Below, one piece after another: positions 1 to 5,936 of a DNA stretch of 7,403 nucleotides; position 1 is the stretch's first letter, and each line of letters begins with the position of its first letter. The notes beneath the pieces were generated by a model. That model had not been told where the DNA came from, did no database searches, and worked only from the letters and a program-made list of their open reading frames with translations. The translations under genes and the position numbers were made by a program. This stretch comes from Bryobacterales bacterium (GTDB lineage: Bacteria; Acidobacteriota; Terriglobia; Bryobacterales; Bryobacteraceae), in contig PLRZ01000597.1 of NCBI GenBank assembly GCA_003164075.1, positions 5,904 to 13,306 on the forward strand. Direction: 5' to 3'.

Positions 1-1
1 G

Positions 2-1027
2 GTCCGCTACCGCGATGCCGGCGTCGATATCGACGAAGCCGACCGCGCACTCACTTCCATCAAGAAACTGGCGCGCCAGACGTTTACTGGCGGCGTTCTC
101 ACCGACATAGGCTCGTTCGGCGCGGCTTTTCAGCTTACGGGATTTCGCAAGCCCGTGCTGGTGAGTTCCGCCGATGGCGTCGGCACCAAGCTGAAGGTCG
201 CATTCCTCACGGGTCGCCACGACACGGTGGGGGAGGACCTGGTGAACCACTGCGTCAATGATATCGCGGTTCAAGGCGCGCTGCCGCTGTTTTTCATGGA
301 CTACTTCGCGGTGGGCAAACTGCGCGCTCCGGTGGCCGCGGCGGTGATCGCGGGGATCGCGCGCGGCTGCAAGAACAACGGCTGTGCACTGATCGGCGGC
401 GAGACTGCGGAGATGCCGGGGCTCTACGCCGATTCCGAATACGATCTGGCGGGCTTCATTGTGGGCGCGGCGGAGCGGTCGCAACTGCTCACCGGCCGTG
501 CAATTCGCGCGGGCGACGTGCTGCTGGGGCTGCCTTCCACGGGACTGCACACCAATGGATACTCGCTGGCCCGCAAGCTGCTGTTCGAGATCGCCGGCTA
601 CGGTCCGAAGACGCTGTTGCCGGAAGTGGGCGTCACGGTGGGAGACGCGCTGCTGGCGGTGCATCGCAGCTACCTGAAACCCATCCGCGCGTTGCTGGCC
701 GCGGGCCTGCTGCGCGGCGCGGCGCACATCACCGGCGGCGGAATCACCGACAATACGCCGCGCATTCTGCCCAAGGGGACGGCCGTGGCCATCGATACCG
801 CGTCGTGGCGCATACCGCCGATTTTCGAAGTGTTGCGGCGCATCGGCAATATTCCCGAGGACGATTATCGCCGCACCTTCAATTTAGGTGTGGGCATGAT
901 TCTGGCGGTGCCGGCGCGCTCGGCCGCGCGCGCCGAGACGGTGCTCGGCAAGTTGGGCGAAGCGCCCTTCCGGATCGGCCAGGTGATCGACCGGAAGCGC
1001 GGCCGTCCGGCGGTGGAGTACCGGTGA
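2..1027 (+). CDS. purM: Phosphoribosylformylglycinamidine cyclo-ligase (AIR synthetase), 5' end cut by the window edge
   Basis: PurM closes formylglycinamidine ribonucleotide to aminoimidazole ribonucleotide with ATP, the fifth step of cytosolic de novo purine synthesis. The frame is open from base 2 and gives 341 residues. The family usually has about 345-350, so only a few N-terminal residues (expected just before YRDAGVDID) lie outside the window. The GTG at 155 is internal and should not be taken as the start. Conserved blocks, numbered from base 2, appear in order: TGGVLTDIGSFGAAF near residues 29-43, DGVGTKLK at 58-65, VNDIAVQGA at 85-93, GGETAEMPG at 132-140, STGLHTNGYSLARKL around 179-193, HITGGG at 242-247 and FNLGVGMI from 293. 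All are typical of the family and no lesion is seen. The stop overlaps the purN start by 4 bases, so the two genes are probably co-transcribed and translationally coupled. Identification is firm. Confidence 0.97.
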   Translation, partial: VRYRDAGVDIDEADRALTSIKKLARQTFTGGVLTDIGSFGAAFQLTGFRKPVLVSSADGVGTKLKVAFLTGRHDTVGEDLVNHCVNDIAVQGALPLFFMDYFAVGKLRAPVAAAVIAGIARGCKNNGCALIGGETAEMPGLYADSEYDLAGFIVGAAERSQLLTGRAIRAGDVLLGLPSTGLHTNGYSLARKLLFEIAGYGPKTLLPEVGVTVGDALLAVHRSYLKPIRALLAAGLLRGAAHITGGGITDNTPRILPKGTAVAIDTASWRIPPIFEVLRRIGNIPEDDYRRTFNLGVGMILAVPARSAARAETVLGKLGEAPFRIGQVIDRKRGRPAVEYR

Positions 1028-1623
1028 AACGGCTCGGCATTTTGATCTCCGGGCGCGGCTCGAATTTCGAGGCGATCGCGGACAATGTGGCGGCGGGGAA
1101 GATCGGCGCCGAAATCGCGGTGGTGATCTCGAATCGGGCCGGCGCGCGCGGGCTGGAGATCGCCCGGGAGCGCGGGTTGAACGCGGTGTGTCTGCCGTCG
1201 AAGGGTCTGGATCGCGAAGTGTACGACCGCATGCTGCTGGCGGAACTGGCGAAGTACGAGATCGACCTGGTGTGCCTGGCGGGCTTCATGCGGCTGCTGA
1301 GCGCCACGTTCATCCGGCAATACCCGTGCCGCATTTTGAATATTCATCCTTCGTTGTTGCCGGCGTTTCCGGGGCTGGACGCGCAGCACCAGGCATTCGA
1401 GCACGGCGTGCGCGTGACGGGATGCACGGTGCACTTCGTGGACGAAGAGCTGGACGCGGGGCCCATCGTTTTGCAGACGCCGGTCGCGGTGTTGGATGAC
1501 GATACCGTGGAGACGCTGTCGGCGCGGATTCTCGCGGAGGAGCATTGCATTTATTCGGAGGCGATCGGGATTGTGCTGGCGGGGAAATTCCGGATCGAGG
1601 GGCGGCGGGTGGTGCGGGGTTAG
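1024..1623 (+). CDS. purN: Phosphoribosylglycinamide formyltransferase
   Basis: PurN moves a formyl group from 10-formyltetrahydrofolate to glycinamide ribonucleotide, the third step of purine synthesis. I chose the GTG at 1024, which overlaps the purM stop as GTGA, because translation from it begins directly with the family's N-terminal strand (KRLGILISGRGSNFEAI). An open frame extends further upstream but lies inside purM and has no family character. The product is 199 residues, close to the usual 190-215. The phosphate-binding loop GRGSN is at 10-14. The motif NIHPSLLP is at 106-113, and VDEELDAGP at 139-147. With this start the catalytic residues Asn106, His108 and Asp144 carry the same numbers as in the Escherichia coli enzyme. 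No other purine gene follows. The next 425 bases are repeats and then a convergent gene, so purN is probably the operon's last gene. Confidence 0.97.
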   Translation: MKRLGILISGRGSNFEAIADNVAAGKIGAEIAVVISNRAGARGLEIARERGLNAVCLPSKGLDREVYDRMLLAELAKYEIDLVCLAGFMRLLSATFIRQYPCRILNIHPSLLPAFPGLDAQHQAFEHGVRVTGCTVHFVDEELDAGPIVLQTPVAVLDDDTVETLSARILAEEHCIYSEAIGIVLAGKFRIEGRRVVRG

Positions 1624-1755
1624 AGCAGGCGGGTGAGTCTTACGGGGCCGCTGGAACGAGTTTTACTTTTGCGCACGTCTTGGCTCCTTGGGCGAAGTGG
1701 GTCGCCCGCCCCTTATTGCAGGCAGGACTCGGTAGAGTTTCTGTCGCGAAATTGC

Positions 1756-1958
1756 TGCGCGGCGGAGTGGCACCGCTCCCTTGCGGTCGCGGCTCGGTAA
1801 CACAGTCAAGCAATGCGGTGTTTTCCGCGTTGCGCGGCGGAGTGGCACCGCTCCCTTGCGGTCGCGGCTCGGTAACACGGTCAAGCAATGCGGTGTTTTT
1901 TGAGTTGCGCGGCGGAGTGGCAACGCTCCCTTACGGTCGCGGCTCGGTAACACGGTCA
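1756..1958. repeat. Three head-to-tail copies of a 75-base GC-rich repeat
   Basis: Units begin at 1756, 1831 and 1906, exactly 75 bases apart. Units 1 and 2 differ at 4 of 75 positions. Unit 3 follows the pattern for about 53 bases and then passes into a shorter repeat. Each unit starts TGCGCGGCGGAG and contains ACCGC-TCCCTT-GCGGT, a 5-bp stem with a 6-base loop inside a longer imperfect GAG...CTC pairing. In unit 3 this becomes AACGC-TCCCTT-ACGGT, which weakens the stem. Because 75 is a multiple of 3, open frames run through on both strands and give 25-residue peptide repeats (RGGVAPLPCGRGSV on +, PSRDRKGAVPLRRA on -). I regard these as by-products, since they lack a convincing start or a recognisable protein context. 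The array sits between the convergent ends of purN and cdsA, where it could insulate or help end both transcripts. Confidence 0.9.
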
Positions 1959-2022
1959 GGTAGTAAAGTCAGGAATAAAGTCAGGTAACAAAGTCACGTA
2001 ACACGGTCACGTAATAAAGTCA
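1946..2022. repeat. Minisatellite of six 12-13-base units
   Basis: Six adjoining units occupy 1946-1958, 1959-1971, 1972-1983, 1984-1996, 1997-2009 and 2010-2022. The consensus is approximately GGTAAYAAAGTCA, with variants GGTAACACGGTCA and CGTAATAAAGTCA. One unit is 12 bases and the rest are 13. The first unit is also the end of the third 75-base repeat, and a single copy (GGTAACACRGTCA) sits at the same place in the first two 75-base repeats (1796-1808 and 1871-1883). The short repeat therefore probably grew by slippage from a piece of the long one. No function is evident. Confidence 0.85.
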
Positions 2023-2048
2023 CTTGGAAGCATGCGTACGGAAACTGG

Positions 2049-2816
2049 CTACGCTAGCAGCTTGACCCACAAATAAATTACCGGGAGTGTGAACAGCGTG
2101 CTGTCCACGCGATCCAGAAAGCCGCCGTGGCCGGGTAAGATGGCGCTGCTATCCTTTACACTGGCGCCGCGCTTGATGGCCGATTCCGCCAGGTCGCCCA
2201 GTTGCCCGGCCGCATTCGCCGCTACGGTGAGCCCGATGGCACTGGCCACGGTCATCCCGGGAATGAAGCGGAACAAATACGCGCCGCCTACCAGCACCGA
2301 GGTGGCTACCGACGCCGCCGCGCCTTCCCAGGACTTCTTGGGGCTGACCCGCGGCGCCATCTTGTGTCTTCCGAAAGCACGACCTATATAGTACGCTCCA
2401 CTGTCGCCGGCCCAGTTCAGCAGCAGCGCGTACATCAGCCAGTGGCGGTTGGCCTGGCGCAACGGCATGGCCCATTTCCAACAGCCGAATACATACACCA
2501 CTCCCATCAACAGCAGCGCGGCGCGAGGCAAACTCTTCGAGAGATTGTCGGCGCGCATGGCGGCCACCAACGCCACCAGCGCGATCACCGTGACCAGCGG
2601 CCACGTCTCGCCCTGCCACACCAGCAGCAGCAACCCCGCGCCATAACCCATGAGACTGAGAGCGCCAAATCCATAGCCTGCCGCGATGCCGGCGTATTCG
2701 TAATAACAAACCAGAGCGACGGACATCAGAACGAAGAGAAAGACCCAGTAATCGGCCCACAGGATTACCCAGGTTACGGCCGGAATCAGGGCCAGTGCGG
2801 TGAGCAGCCGCTTCAT
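2049..2816 (-). CDS. cdsA: Phosphatidate cytidylyltransferase (CDP-diglyceride synthase)
   Basis: CdsA makes CDP-diacylglycerol from phosphatidate and CTP at the inner membrane, the branch point to all bacterial phospholipids. The 255-residue product is slightly shorter than the usual 260-285. Hydrophobic segments lie around residues 4-36, 52-67, 72-86, 97-112, 124-134, 166-183, 188-204 and 240-254, as expected for a polytopic membrane protein. The middle block NWAGDSGAYYIGRAFGR at 134-150 and SPKKSWEG at 158-165 are family hallmarks. The complete signature (S-x-I-K-R ... K-D ... H-G-G-F-L-D-R-V-D) occupies 212-238. The ATG at 2816 overlaps the uppS stop as ATGA, so the genes are coupled. In many bacteria dxr follows cdsA. 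Here it does not: the gene is followed by the repeat array. Confidence 0.96.
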   Translation of the reverse strand: MKRLLTALALIPAVTWVILWADYWVFLFVLMSVALVCYYEYAGIAAGYGFGALSLMGYGAGLLLLVWQGETWPLVTVIALVALVAAMRADNLSKSLPRAALLLMGVVYVFGCWKWAMPLRQANRHWLMYALLLNWAGDSGAYYIGRAFGRHKMAPRVSPKKSWEGAAASVATSVLVGGAYLFRFIPGMTVASAIGLTVAANAAGQLGDLAESAIKRGASVKDSSAILPGHGGFLDRVDSTLFTLPVIYLWVKLLA

Positions 2817-3664
2817 GACGAGCGGAGCGCTGCGATCAAACTGTCGTCACTGGCGGCACCCGCGCCACTGGTGGGGCGCCCGGCGGGTGCTCCACTCAAT
2901 CCGCCGTACCGGCGGTCGCGCTTCTGGTATTCCAGCACGGCCTGTAACAGGTCCGCGCGCGTGAAATCGGGCCAGAGCGTTTCGGTGACATACAACTCGG
3001 CGTAAGCGATCTGCCAGAGCAGGAAATTGCTGATGCGCATTTCCCCGGACGTGCGGATCAACAGGTCGGGATCGGGACTGGTGGCGGTATACAGGTTGGT
3101 GGCGATGAGATCTTCGTCGATGCGCAGCGACGCGATACTGCCATCGAGCCGCGCCATATCGAGCACGGCGTTGACGGCGTCGACGATCTCGGCGCGGCCC
3201 CCATAATTGATGGCGAGATTGACCAGCAGTCCACGATTGGAACTGGTGGCTTCCACGCCCGATTCCAGTTCACGGCGCACTTGCGGCGGCAGCGCGTCGA
3301 GGCGGCCGATGGCCTGGAGGCGGATGTCGTTGCGCTGCAGGTCGGGGAGCTCGTGCTTGAGGTAGTAGCGGAGCAGGCGCCAGAGGGTTTCCACTTCGGC
3401 GCGCGGGCGTTTCCAGTTCTCCACCGAGAAGGCATAGAGGGTGAGCACCTTGACGCCGAGGCGGGCGCAAGTCTCGACTGTCGAACGGACTGGGCCGATG
3501 CCGGCCTTATGTCCGGCCACTCGCGGGAGGCGGCGCCGGTCGGCCCATCGACCGTTACCGTCCATGATGACAGCGATATGCGCGGGGAGCCGGGTAGGAT
3601 CGATGGCCTGGACCAAATTCCAGTCCTTGTCCCCCGGCTGGACCGCTTCCAGTAAGGCCTTCAT
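2813..3664 (-). CDS. uppS: Isoprenyl (undecaprenyl) diphosphate synthase
   Basis: UppS adds cis-isoprene units from isopentenyl diphosphate to farnesyl diphosphate, giving the C55 carrier lipid for peptidoglycan and other envelope polymers. I chose the ATG at 3664 (283 residues). AAGGAA lies 6 bases upstream of it, and the frame further up to 3772 reads as low-complexity Pro/Arg sequence unlike the family. HIAVIMDGNGRWA at 29-41 holds the catalytic Asp35. AFSVENWKRP is at 78-87, INYGGRAEI at 152-160, LLIRTSGEMRISNFLLWQ at 201-218 and WPDF at 231-234, all expected for a cis-prenyltransferase. GHKAG at 51-55 has Lys where Arg is commoner. After RRYGG (251-255) there is a tail of about 28 residues rich in Gly, Ala, Pro and Ser, absent from the 253-residue E. 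coli enzyme and probably disordered. The chain length of the product cannot be read from the sequence. Confidence 0.96.
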   Translation of the reverse strand: MKALLEAVQPGDKDWNLVQAIDPTRLPAHIAVIMDGNGRWADRRRLPRVAGHKAGIGPVRSTVETCARLGVKVLTLYAFSVENWKRPRAEVETLWRLLRYYLKHELPDLQRNDIRLQAIGRLDALPPQVRRELESGVEATSSNRGLLVNLAINYGGRAEIVDAVNAVLDMARLDGSIASLRIDEDLIATNLYTATSPDPDLLIRTSGEMRISNFLLWQIAYAELYVTETLWPDFTRADLLQAVLEYQKRDRRYGGLSGAPAGRPTSGAGAASDDSLIAALRSS

Positions 3665-3670
3665 GAATAA

Positions 3671-3676
3671 TTCCTT
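3671..3676 (-). promoter_or_regulatory. Ribosome binding site that sets the uppS start
   Basis: Read on the - strand, AAGGAA ends 6 bases before the ATG at 3664. It favours this start over the upstream in-frame ATG at 3772, which would add 36 residues with no family resemblance. Confidence 0.75.
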
Positions 3677-3807
3677 ATGGTACAACAGCGTGCCAGGAAT
3701 GAGGAAATCCCCTGGGAGGGCAGGGCGATGCGGTTGGGGCGAGCTGCGACGGTAAGGGTGCGGGTTTTGCATGCGATTTCGAGAAAGTGGGCGCCGTGGG
3801 CGGAACT

Positions 3808-4560
3808 TTACGAGGTTTTCCGTTGCGGGGGCACGGATTCGCTGGCGGCGGCAGCGGGTGTGGCGGGTTTGCGGCTGGTTGGGGGGATGGGATTGGGGGT
3901 GGCGGGGGCTTGCGGTTTTTCTGCTTCAGGAGGGGGCGGGGCTTTGGTTTCTTGTGGTTGCGGGTTGGGAATGGGTTTGTTTTCGGGTTCGTTTTCGATT
4001 TCTTCGGGGAGGGCGTTGGGGAGTTCGGAGCGGAGGGCTTTGACACGCTCGAAATCCTCAATGGCGCGGCGGTAGAGACGCTCGGTTTGGGCCTGGTAGC
4101 GGAGGAAGATGGGCCAGGTTGGGGAGATGCGGGTGAGGCGGGTGAAGCCCTCGGCGAAACAGTAATTGCGATTCTGGGCGCGGGTGACTTCGAGGTCCTT
4201 AGTGAGGATTTCGGAGAGGAGTTCCCGGGGGAAGCCTTCGGGGTTCATGGTTTCGTTGAGGCAAGCGGTGCCGAGGCCGTTTTCGAGGGCGGTGAGACGG
4301 AGGAGGGATTGCTGGGCGAGGGCGATGCGTTCGATGGCGAAGAGTTCCTGGGAGTTGACGGGTTGGTAGCAGGAGACGAGGTCGGCGCGGAGGTCGGCGA
4401 TGGCGTGGACTTCCTCGAGGCGAACGACGGCGTAGTTTTCGGGGGTGAAGGTGTGTTTGCGGGCGTTCTGGGAAGAGCGGGCTTTGCCTTCGGGGGTGCG
4501 CGGTCCGGTGGACTTGGCGGCGTTGGCGCGGTTGGCGGCGATACGGTTGGCGTTGGGCAT
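3808..4560 (-). CDS. Protein of unknown function, KSTGPRTPEGKARSSQNA family, with a Pro-rich tail
   Basis: The 250-residue protein has three parts. Residues 6-36 carry the motif NRANAAKSTGPRTPEGKARSSQNARKH, quoted here in its parts NRANAA, KSTGPRTPEGK and ARSSQNARKH. It marks a family of uncharacterised proteins I associate with acidobacteria. Residues 40-180 look helical and charged, with FLRYQAQTERLYRRAIEDFERV at 152-173 resembling an amphipathic helix. Residues 182-250 are low-complexity Pro/Glu/Ala/Lys and probably disordered. No signal peptide, membrane segment or catalytic motif is visible. GAGGA lies 7 bases before the ATG at 4560, supporting this start. The gene runs in the same direction as uppS but is separated by 143 bases, so operon membership is uncertain. 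The basic, Gly/Pro/Ser-rich start could bind nucleic acid, but that is speculation. The large antisense frame at 3787-4632 is its mirror and probably not a gene. Confidence 0.8.
   Translation of the reverse strand: MPNANRIAANRANAAKSTGPRTPEGKARSSQNARKHTFTPENYAVVRLEEVHAIADLRADLVSCYQPVNSQELFAIERIALAQQSLLRLTALENGLGTACLNETMNPEGFPRELLSEILTKDLEVTRAQNRNYCFAEGFTRLTRISPTWPIFLRYQAQTERLYRRAIEDFERVKALRSELPNALPEEIENEPENKPIPNPQPQETKAPPPPEAEKPQAPATPNPIPPTSRKPATPAAAASESVPPQRKTS
3881..3908 (+). other. Canonical G-quadruplex motif inside the Pro-rich tail
   Basis: The + strand has G6-AT-G3-ATT-G5-TGGC-G5: four runs of at least three G with loops of 2, 3 and 4 bases. It lies in the template strand of the unknown gene's proline-rich C-terminal segment. 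It may simply follow from CCC-rich proline codons. Confidence 0.5.
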
Positions 4561-4602
4561 GGTGGGGTCCTCGCCTTCAGGGTTAGCATGGAGGGTGGTT
4601 GC

Positions 4603-4642
4603 GGGCTGGGGGCGCGGCGGGGGCGGCGTTGAGGGGAAAGGG
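4603..4642 (+). other. G-run cluster upstream of the unknown gene
   Basis: Five G runs (3, 5, 5, 4 and 3 bases) lie within 40 bases of the + strand, 43-82 bases upstream of the - strand start at 4560. One loop is 9 bases, so the motif is a relaxed rather than canonical quadruplex pattern. The cluster falls in the likely leader or promoter zone of that gene. I see no good -35/-10 pair there. Confidence 0.35.
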
Positions 4643-4725
4643 AATAGAGTTGGGGATTGGTTGTGAACGGTCCCGGGGTGTGCGTGTGATCTGCGGGGAG
4701 CGGCGGGTCTGCGGCGAGGTTCGGG

Positions 4726-4923
4726 GCGAACTTACGGGGACATGGGGTCTCCTTCGACGAGGCTGCGGGCGTGTTCCTCGATCCGCTTTCGGGAACGGGT
4801 GACGATCTTGGACTTCGGGACGCCTGGTTGTGGGCCGGACACGTACATCGCGACGACGCAATTCGGATGATTGCCGCTCGCCTTGCGGCGCGGGCTGAGA
4901 GGACGCTCTATGAGGAAAGCTAA
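4726..4923 (+). pseudogene. Decayed BrnT-type (DUF497) toxin gene
   Basis: BrnT toxins are RelE-like ribonucleases of about 90 residues. In one frame from 4729 the sequence reads NLRGHGVSFDEAAGVFLDP, a close match to the family's NLRKHGVSF region. The same frame ends with DDAIRMIAARLAARAERTLYEES and TAA at 4921-4923, the usual BrnT C-terminus. In between, the central strand fits only in another frame: SGRLVVG at about 4817-4837 is in a different frame from both flanks. About a dozen residues expected after DPLSGTGDD (a PDHS..E.R-like segment) are missing. The N-terminal FEWDP-like start is also absent, a stop at 4687 blocks the frame upstream, and no start codon lies before the conserved part. 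The gene is therefore truncated, shortened and carries two opposing frameshifts. Its end overlaps the next gene's ATG by 14 bases, a typical toxin-antitoxin layout. Confidence 0.78.
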
Positions 4924-5131
4924 GAAGGTTGTCGCGGACGAACTTCGTTCCGAATACAAGCGCTCGGACTTCGGGCGGTTGGTCCGTGGGCAGTACATCG
5001 AGCGACTCCGAACGAGTTCGAACGTGGTGGCGATTGCGCCGGAGGTTGCCGACGTGTTTCCGAAGGCGGCGGTGCGGTCCTTGGCGGAGATTGCCAGGCG
5101 CGCCGGCTCTCGACGGGGGCGATCGCATTGA
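4910..5131 (+). CDS. Small antitoxin-like protein, partner of the decayed BrnT gene
   Basis: The 73-residue product contains RSDFGRLVRGQYIERLRTSS (residues 18-37) and NVVAIAPEVADVFP (38-51). These resemble small proteins of the pattern E(Y/K)-S/DF-VRGKY-R-NVVVL-P-VA-FP encoded next to BrnT/RelE-like toxins. It lacks the ribbon-helix-helix end of classical BrnA, so it is another partner type. I chose the ATG at 4910 because GAGAGGA lies 6 bases upstream and the start overlaps the toxin's final codons. A TTG at 4871 would add 13 residues antisense to nothing recognisable. Family members usually continue with an AVN-x-AL helix. Here FPKAAVRSLAEIARR looks about five residues short, a change shared with the second copy at 5936-6111. 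With its toxin broken, it is a solitary antitoxin or a drifting gene. Family identification is from memory of the pattern. Confidence 0.65.
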   Translation: MRKAKKVVADELRSEYKRSDFGRLVRGQYIERLRTSSNVVAIAPEVADVFPKAAVRSLAEIARRAGSRRGRSH

Positions 5132-5162
5132 GTTGCAGACAATGACGAGCGGTCACGTTGAT
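4956..5162 (+). repeat. Direct repeat, left copy (207 bases)
   Basis: This segment recurs at 5936-6142 in the same orientation, exactly 980 bases further on, with 13 mismatches in 207 bases (about 94% identity). It covers residues 16-73 of the antitoxin-like gene and the 31 bases after its stop. The last 80 or so bases differ at one position only, while the first half holds most of the changes. Confidence 0.92.
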
Positions 5163-5209
5163 CTCGGTGGGCCATTTGCGAAGGGGGCTTGGGGTTCGTC
5201 GGGGGTTAT

Positions 5210-5223
5210 ACGTCAGTTGACGT
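5210..5223. promoter_or_regulatory. 14-base palindrome, possible operator
   Basis: ACGTCA-GT-TGACGT is a perfect inverted repeat with 6-base arms and a 2-base centre, in the non-coding stretch between the left direct repeat and the methyltransferase remnant. It could be a binding site for a dimeric regulator. No adjoining start codon or promoter supports a specific role. Confidence 0.3.
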
Positions 5224-5328
5224 GAGCGGGAGTTATCGGGAGGGATTCCGAAGGCGGCACAATTCCCCCCCGACCCCCGAGCGGGGCCCGCAGCCATCCT
5301 AGTTGGATAGTCAAGTAAAATGGTAAAA

Positions 5329-5936
5329 TCACTCCGCCTCGTACCGAGCCCAGCGCCCCGTTTCACCGTTGACGATCTGCGTTTCCTCCTCGGTGAGTCC
5401 GTATAGCTCACAGACCAGCCGATCAATCTCGGCATCAGTGGCCTGAATCTGGCGTTCGATTGGAGTCTTAGCTGGTGGACTGATCGCCCCTTCGAGTTGT
5501 TGGTTCAAGGCGAGCATTCTCCGAACGAGCACGACGAGAAGGTCATGAAGACGGCGGTCATCGGAGTTGTCAGGGCTGATCGGACGGATGGGCACATTCG
5601 CCATGTACTGATAGATGAGCCGGTAACGGAATTCACCGGCTCGCGTGCCAAAGGGTATGCTAAGTTTGCCGATCACAAACCAGAATAGCTTGCTATTGAG
5701 TATTCCCAGCAGGTAAGGATCGGCGCTGCCCAAGCAATATGCCGTGTTGGCAATGTACGTCCGCCCCTCGTCAAGAAAGAAGCGTGGGCCTTTGGCGATG
5801 TCCGGATACACAATCTTCGCGCCATCCAGCACATCGTAATAGTCGCAGGCCCGCAACTCCCACCAGAAATCGCCCTTGTCCTGCCTCCTTCTCGCCGCAT
5901 CCGCGAACGGCTCCAGGTGGTGCGCCACGGGCGGGA
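5329..5936 (-). pseudogene. C-terminal remnant of an Eco57I/TaqI-type DNA methyltransferase
   Basis: About 200 residues match the C-terminal specificity region of Eco57I/TaqI-type N6-adenine methyltransferases, including type IIG enzymes. DKGDFWWELRACDYYDVLDG comes first, then AKIVYPDIAKGPRFF, NTAYCLGSADPYLLGILNSK, LFWFVIGKL and YRLIYQYMANVPI, followed by a helical end with DAEIDRLVCELYGLTEEE. This part recognises the DNA target. The upstream half with the SAM-binding and NPPY catalytic motifs, and any nuclease domain, is missing. Homology stops at about 5936, exactly where the right direct repeat begins. The frame stays open to an ATG at 6108, but the first 57 residues of that 259-residue frame are only the antisense of the antitoxin repeat. 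The gene is therefore decapitated. The remaining domain has no frameshift, which suggests the loss is fairly recent. Confidence 0.82.

Noticed and set aside
865..1545. Long - strand open frames antisense to purM/purN (also 879-1334)
   Set aside because: They are Arg-rich mirror frames of two well-conserved genes and show no protein family character.
1690..1707. GGGCGA-AGTGGG-TCGCCC hairpin after purN
   Set aside because: The stem is fair, but no T run follows on the + strand, so it does not meet the pattern of an intrinsic terminator.
1640..1988. Repeat-containing frames on both strands (CGRGSVT and SRDRKGA peptides)
   Set aside because: They follow automatically from a 75-base repeat that is a multiple of three. 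They have no supporting start signal or known domain.
1756..2022. CRISPR array
   Set aside because: The copies are contiguous with no unique spacers, and no cas gene is present.
3679..3696. Sigma-54-like element (CTGGCACG then TGT) upstream of uppS
   Set aside because: The spacing between the two conserved dinucleotides is one base short, GC is replaced by GT, and it would place the transcript start almost on the ribosome binding site.
3787..4632. 281-residue + strand frame, very rich in glycine
   Set aside because: It is the antisense mirror of the Pro/Ala-rich and high-GC unknown gene, which has a good ribosome binding site and the family motif on the other strand.
4583..5128. - strand frame beginning MRSPPSRAGAPGNLRQ, similar to the start of the frame at 5329-6108
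   Set aside because: Both beginnings are antisense of the two direct-repeat copies. Their similarity reflects the DNA repeat, not a shared protein.
5111..5162. Integron attC-like site in the shared tail of the two repeats
   Set aside because: The tail lacks the paired RYYYAAC and GTTRRRY core sites, and the repeat is much longer than expected for a cassette site.
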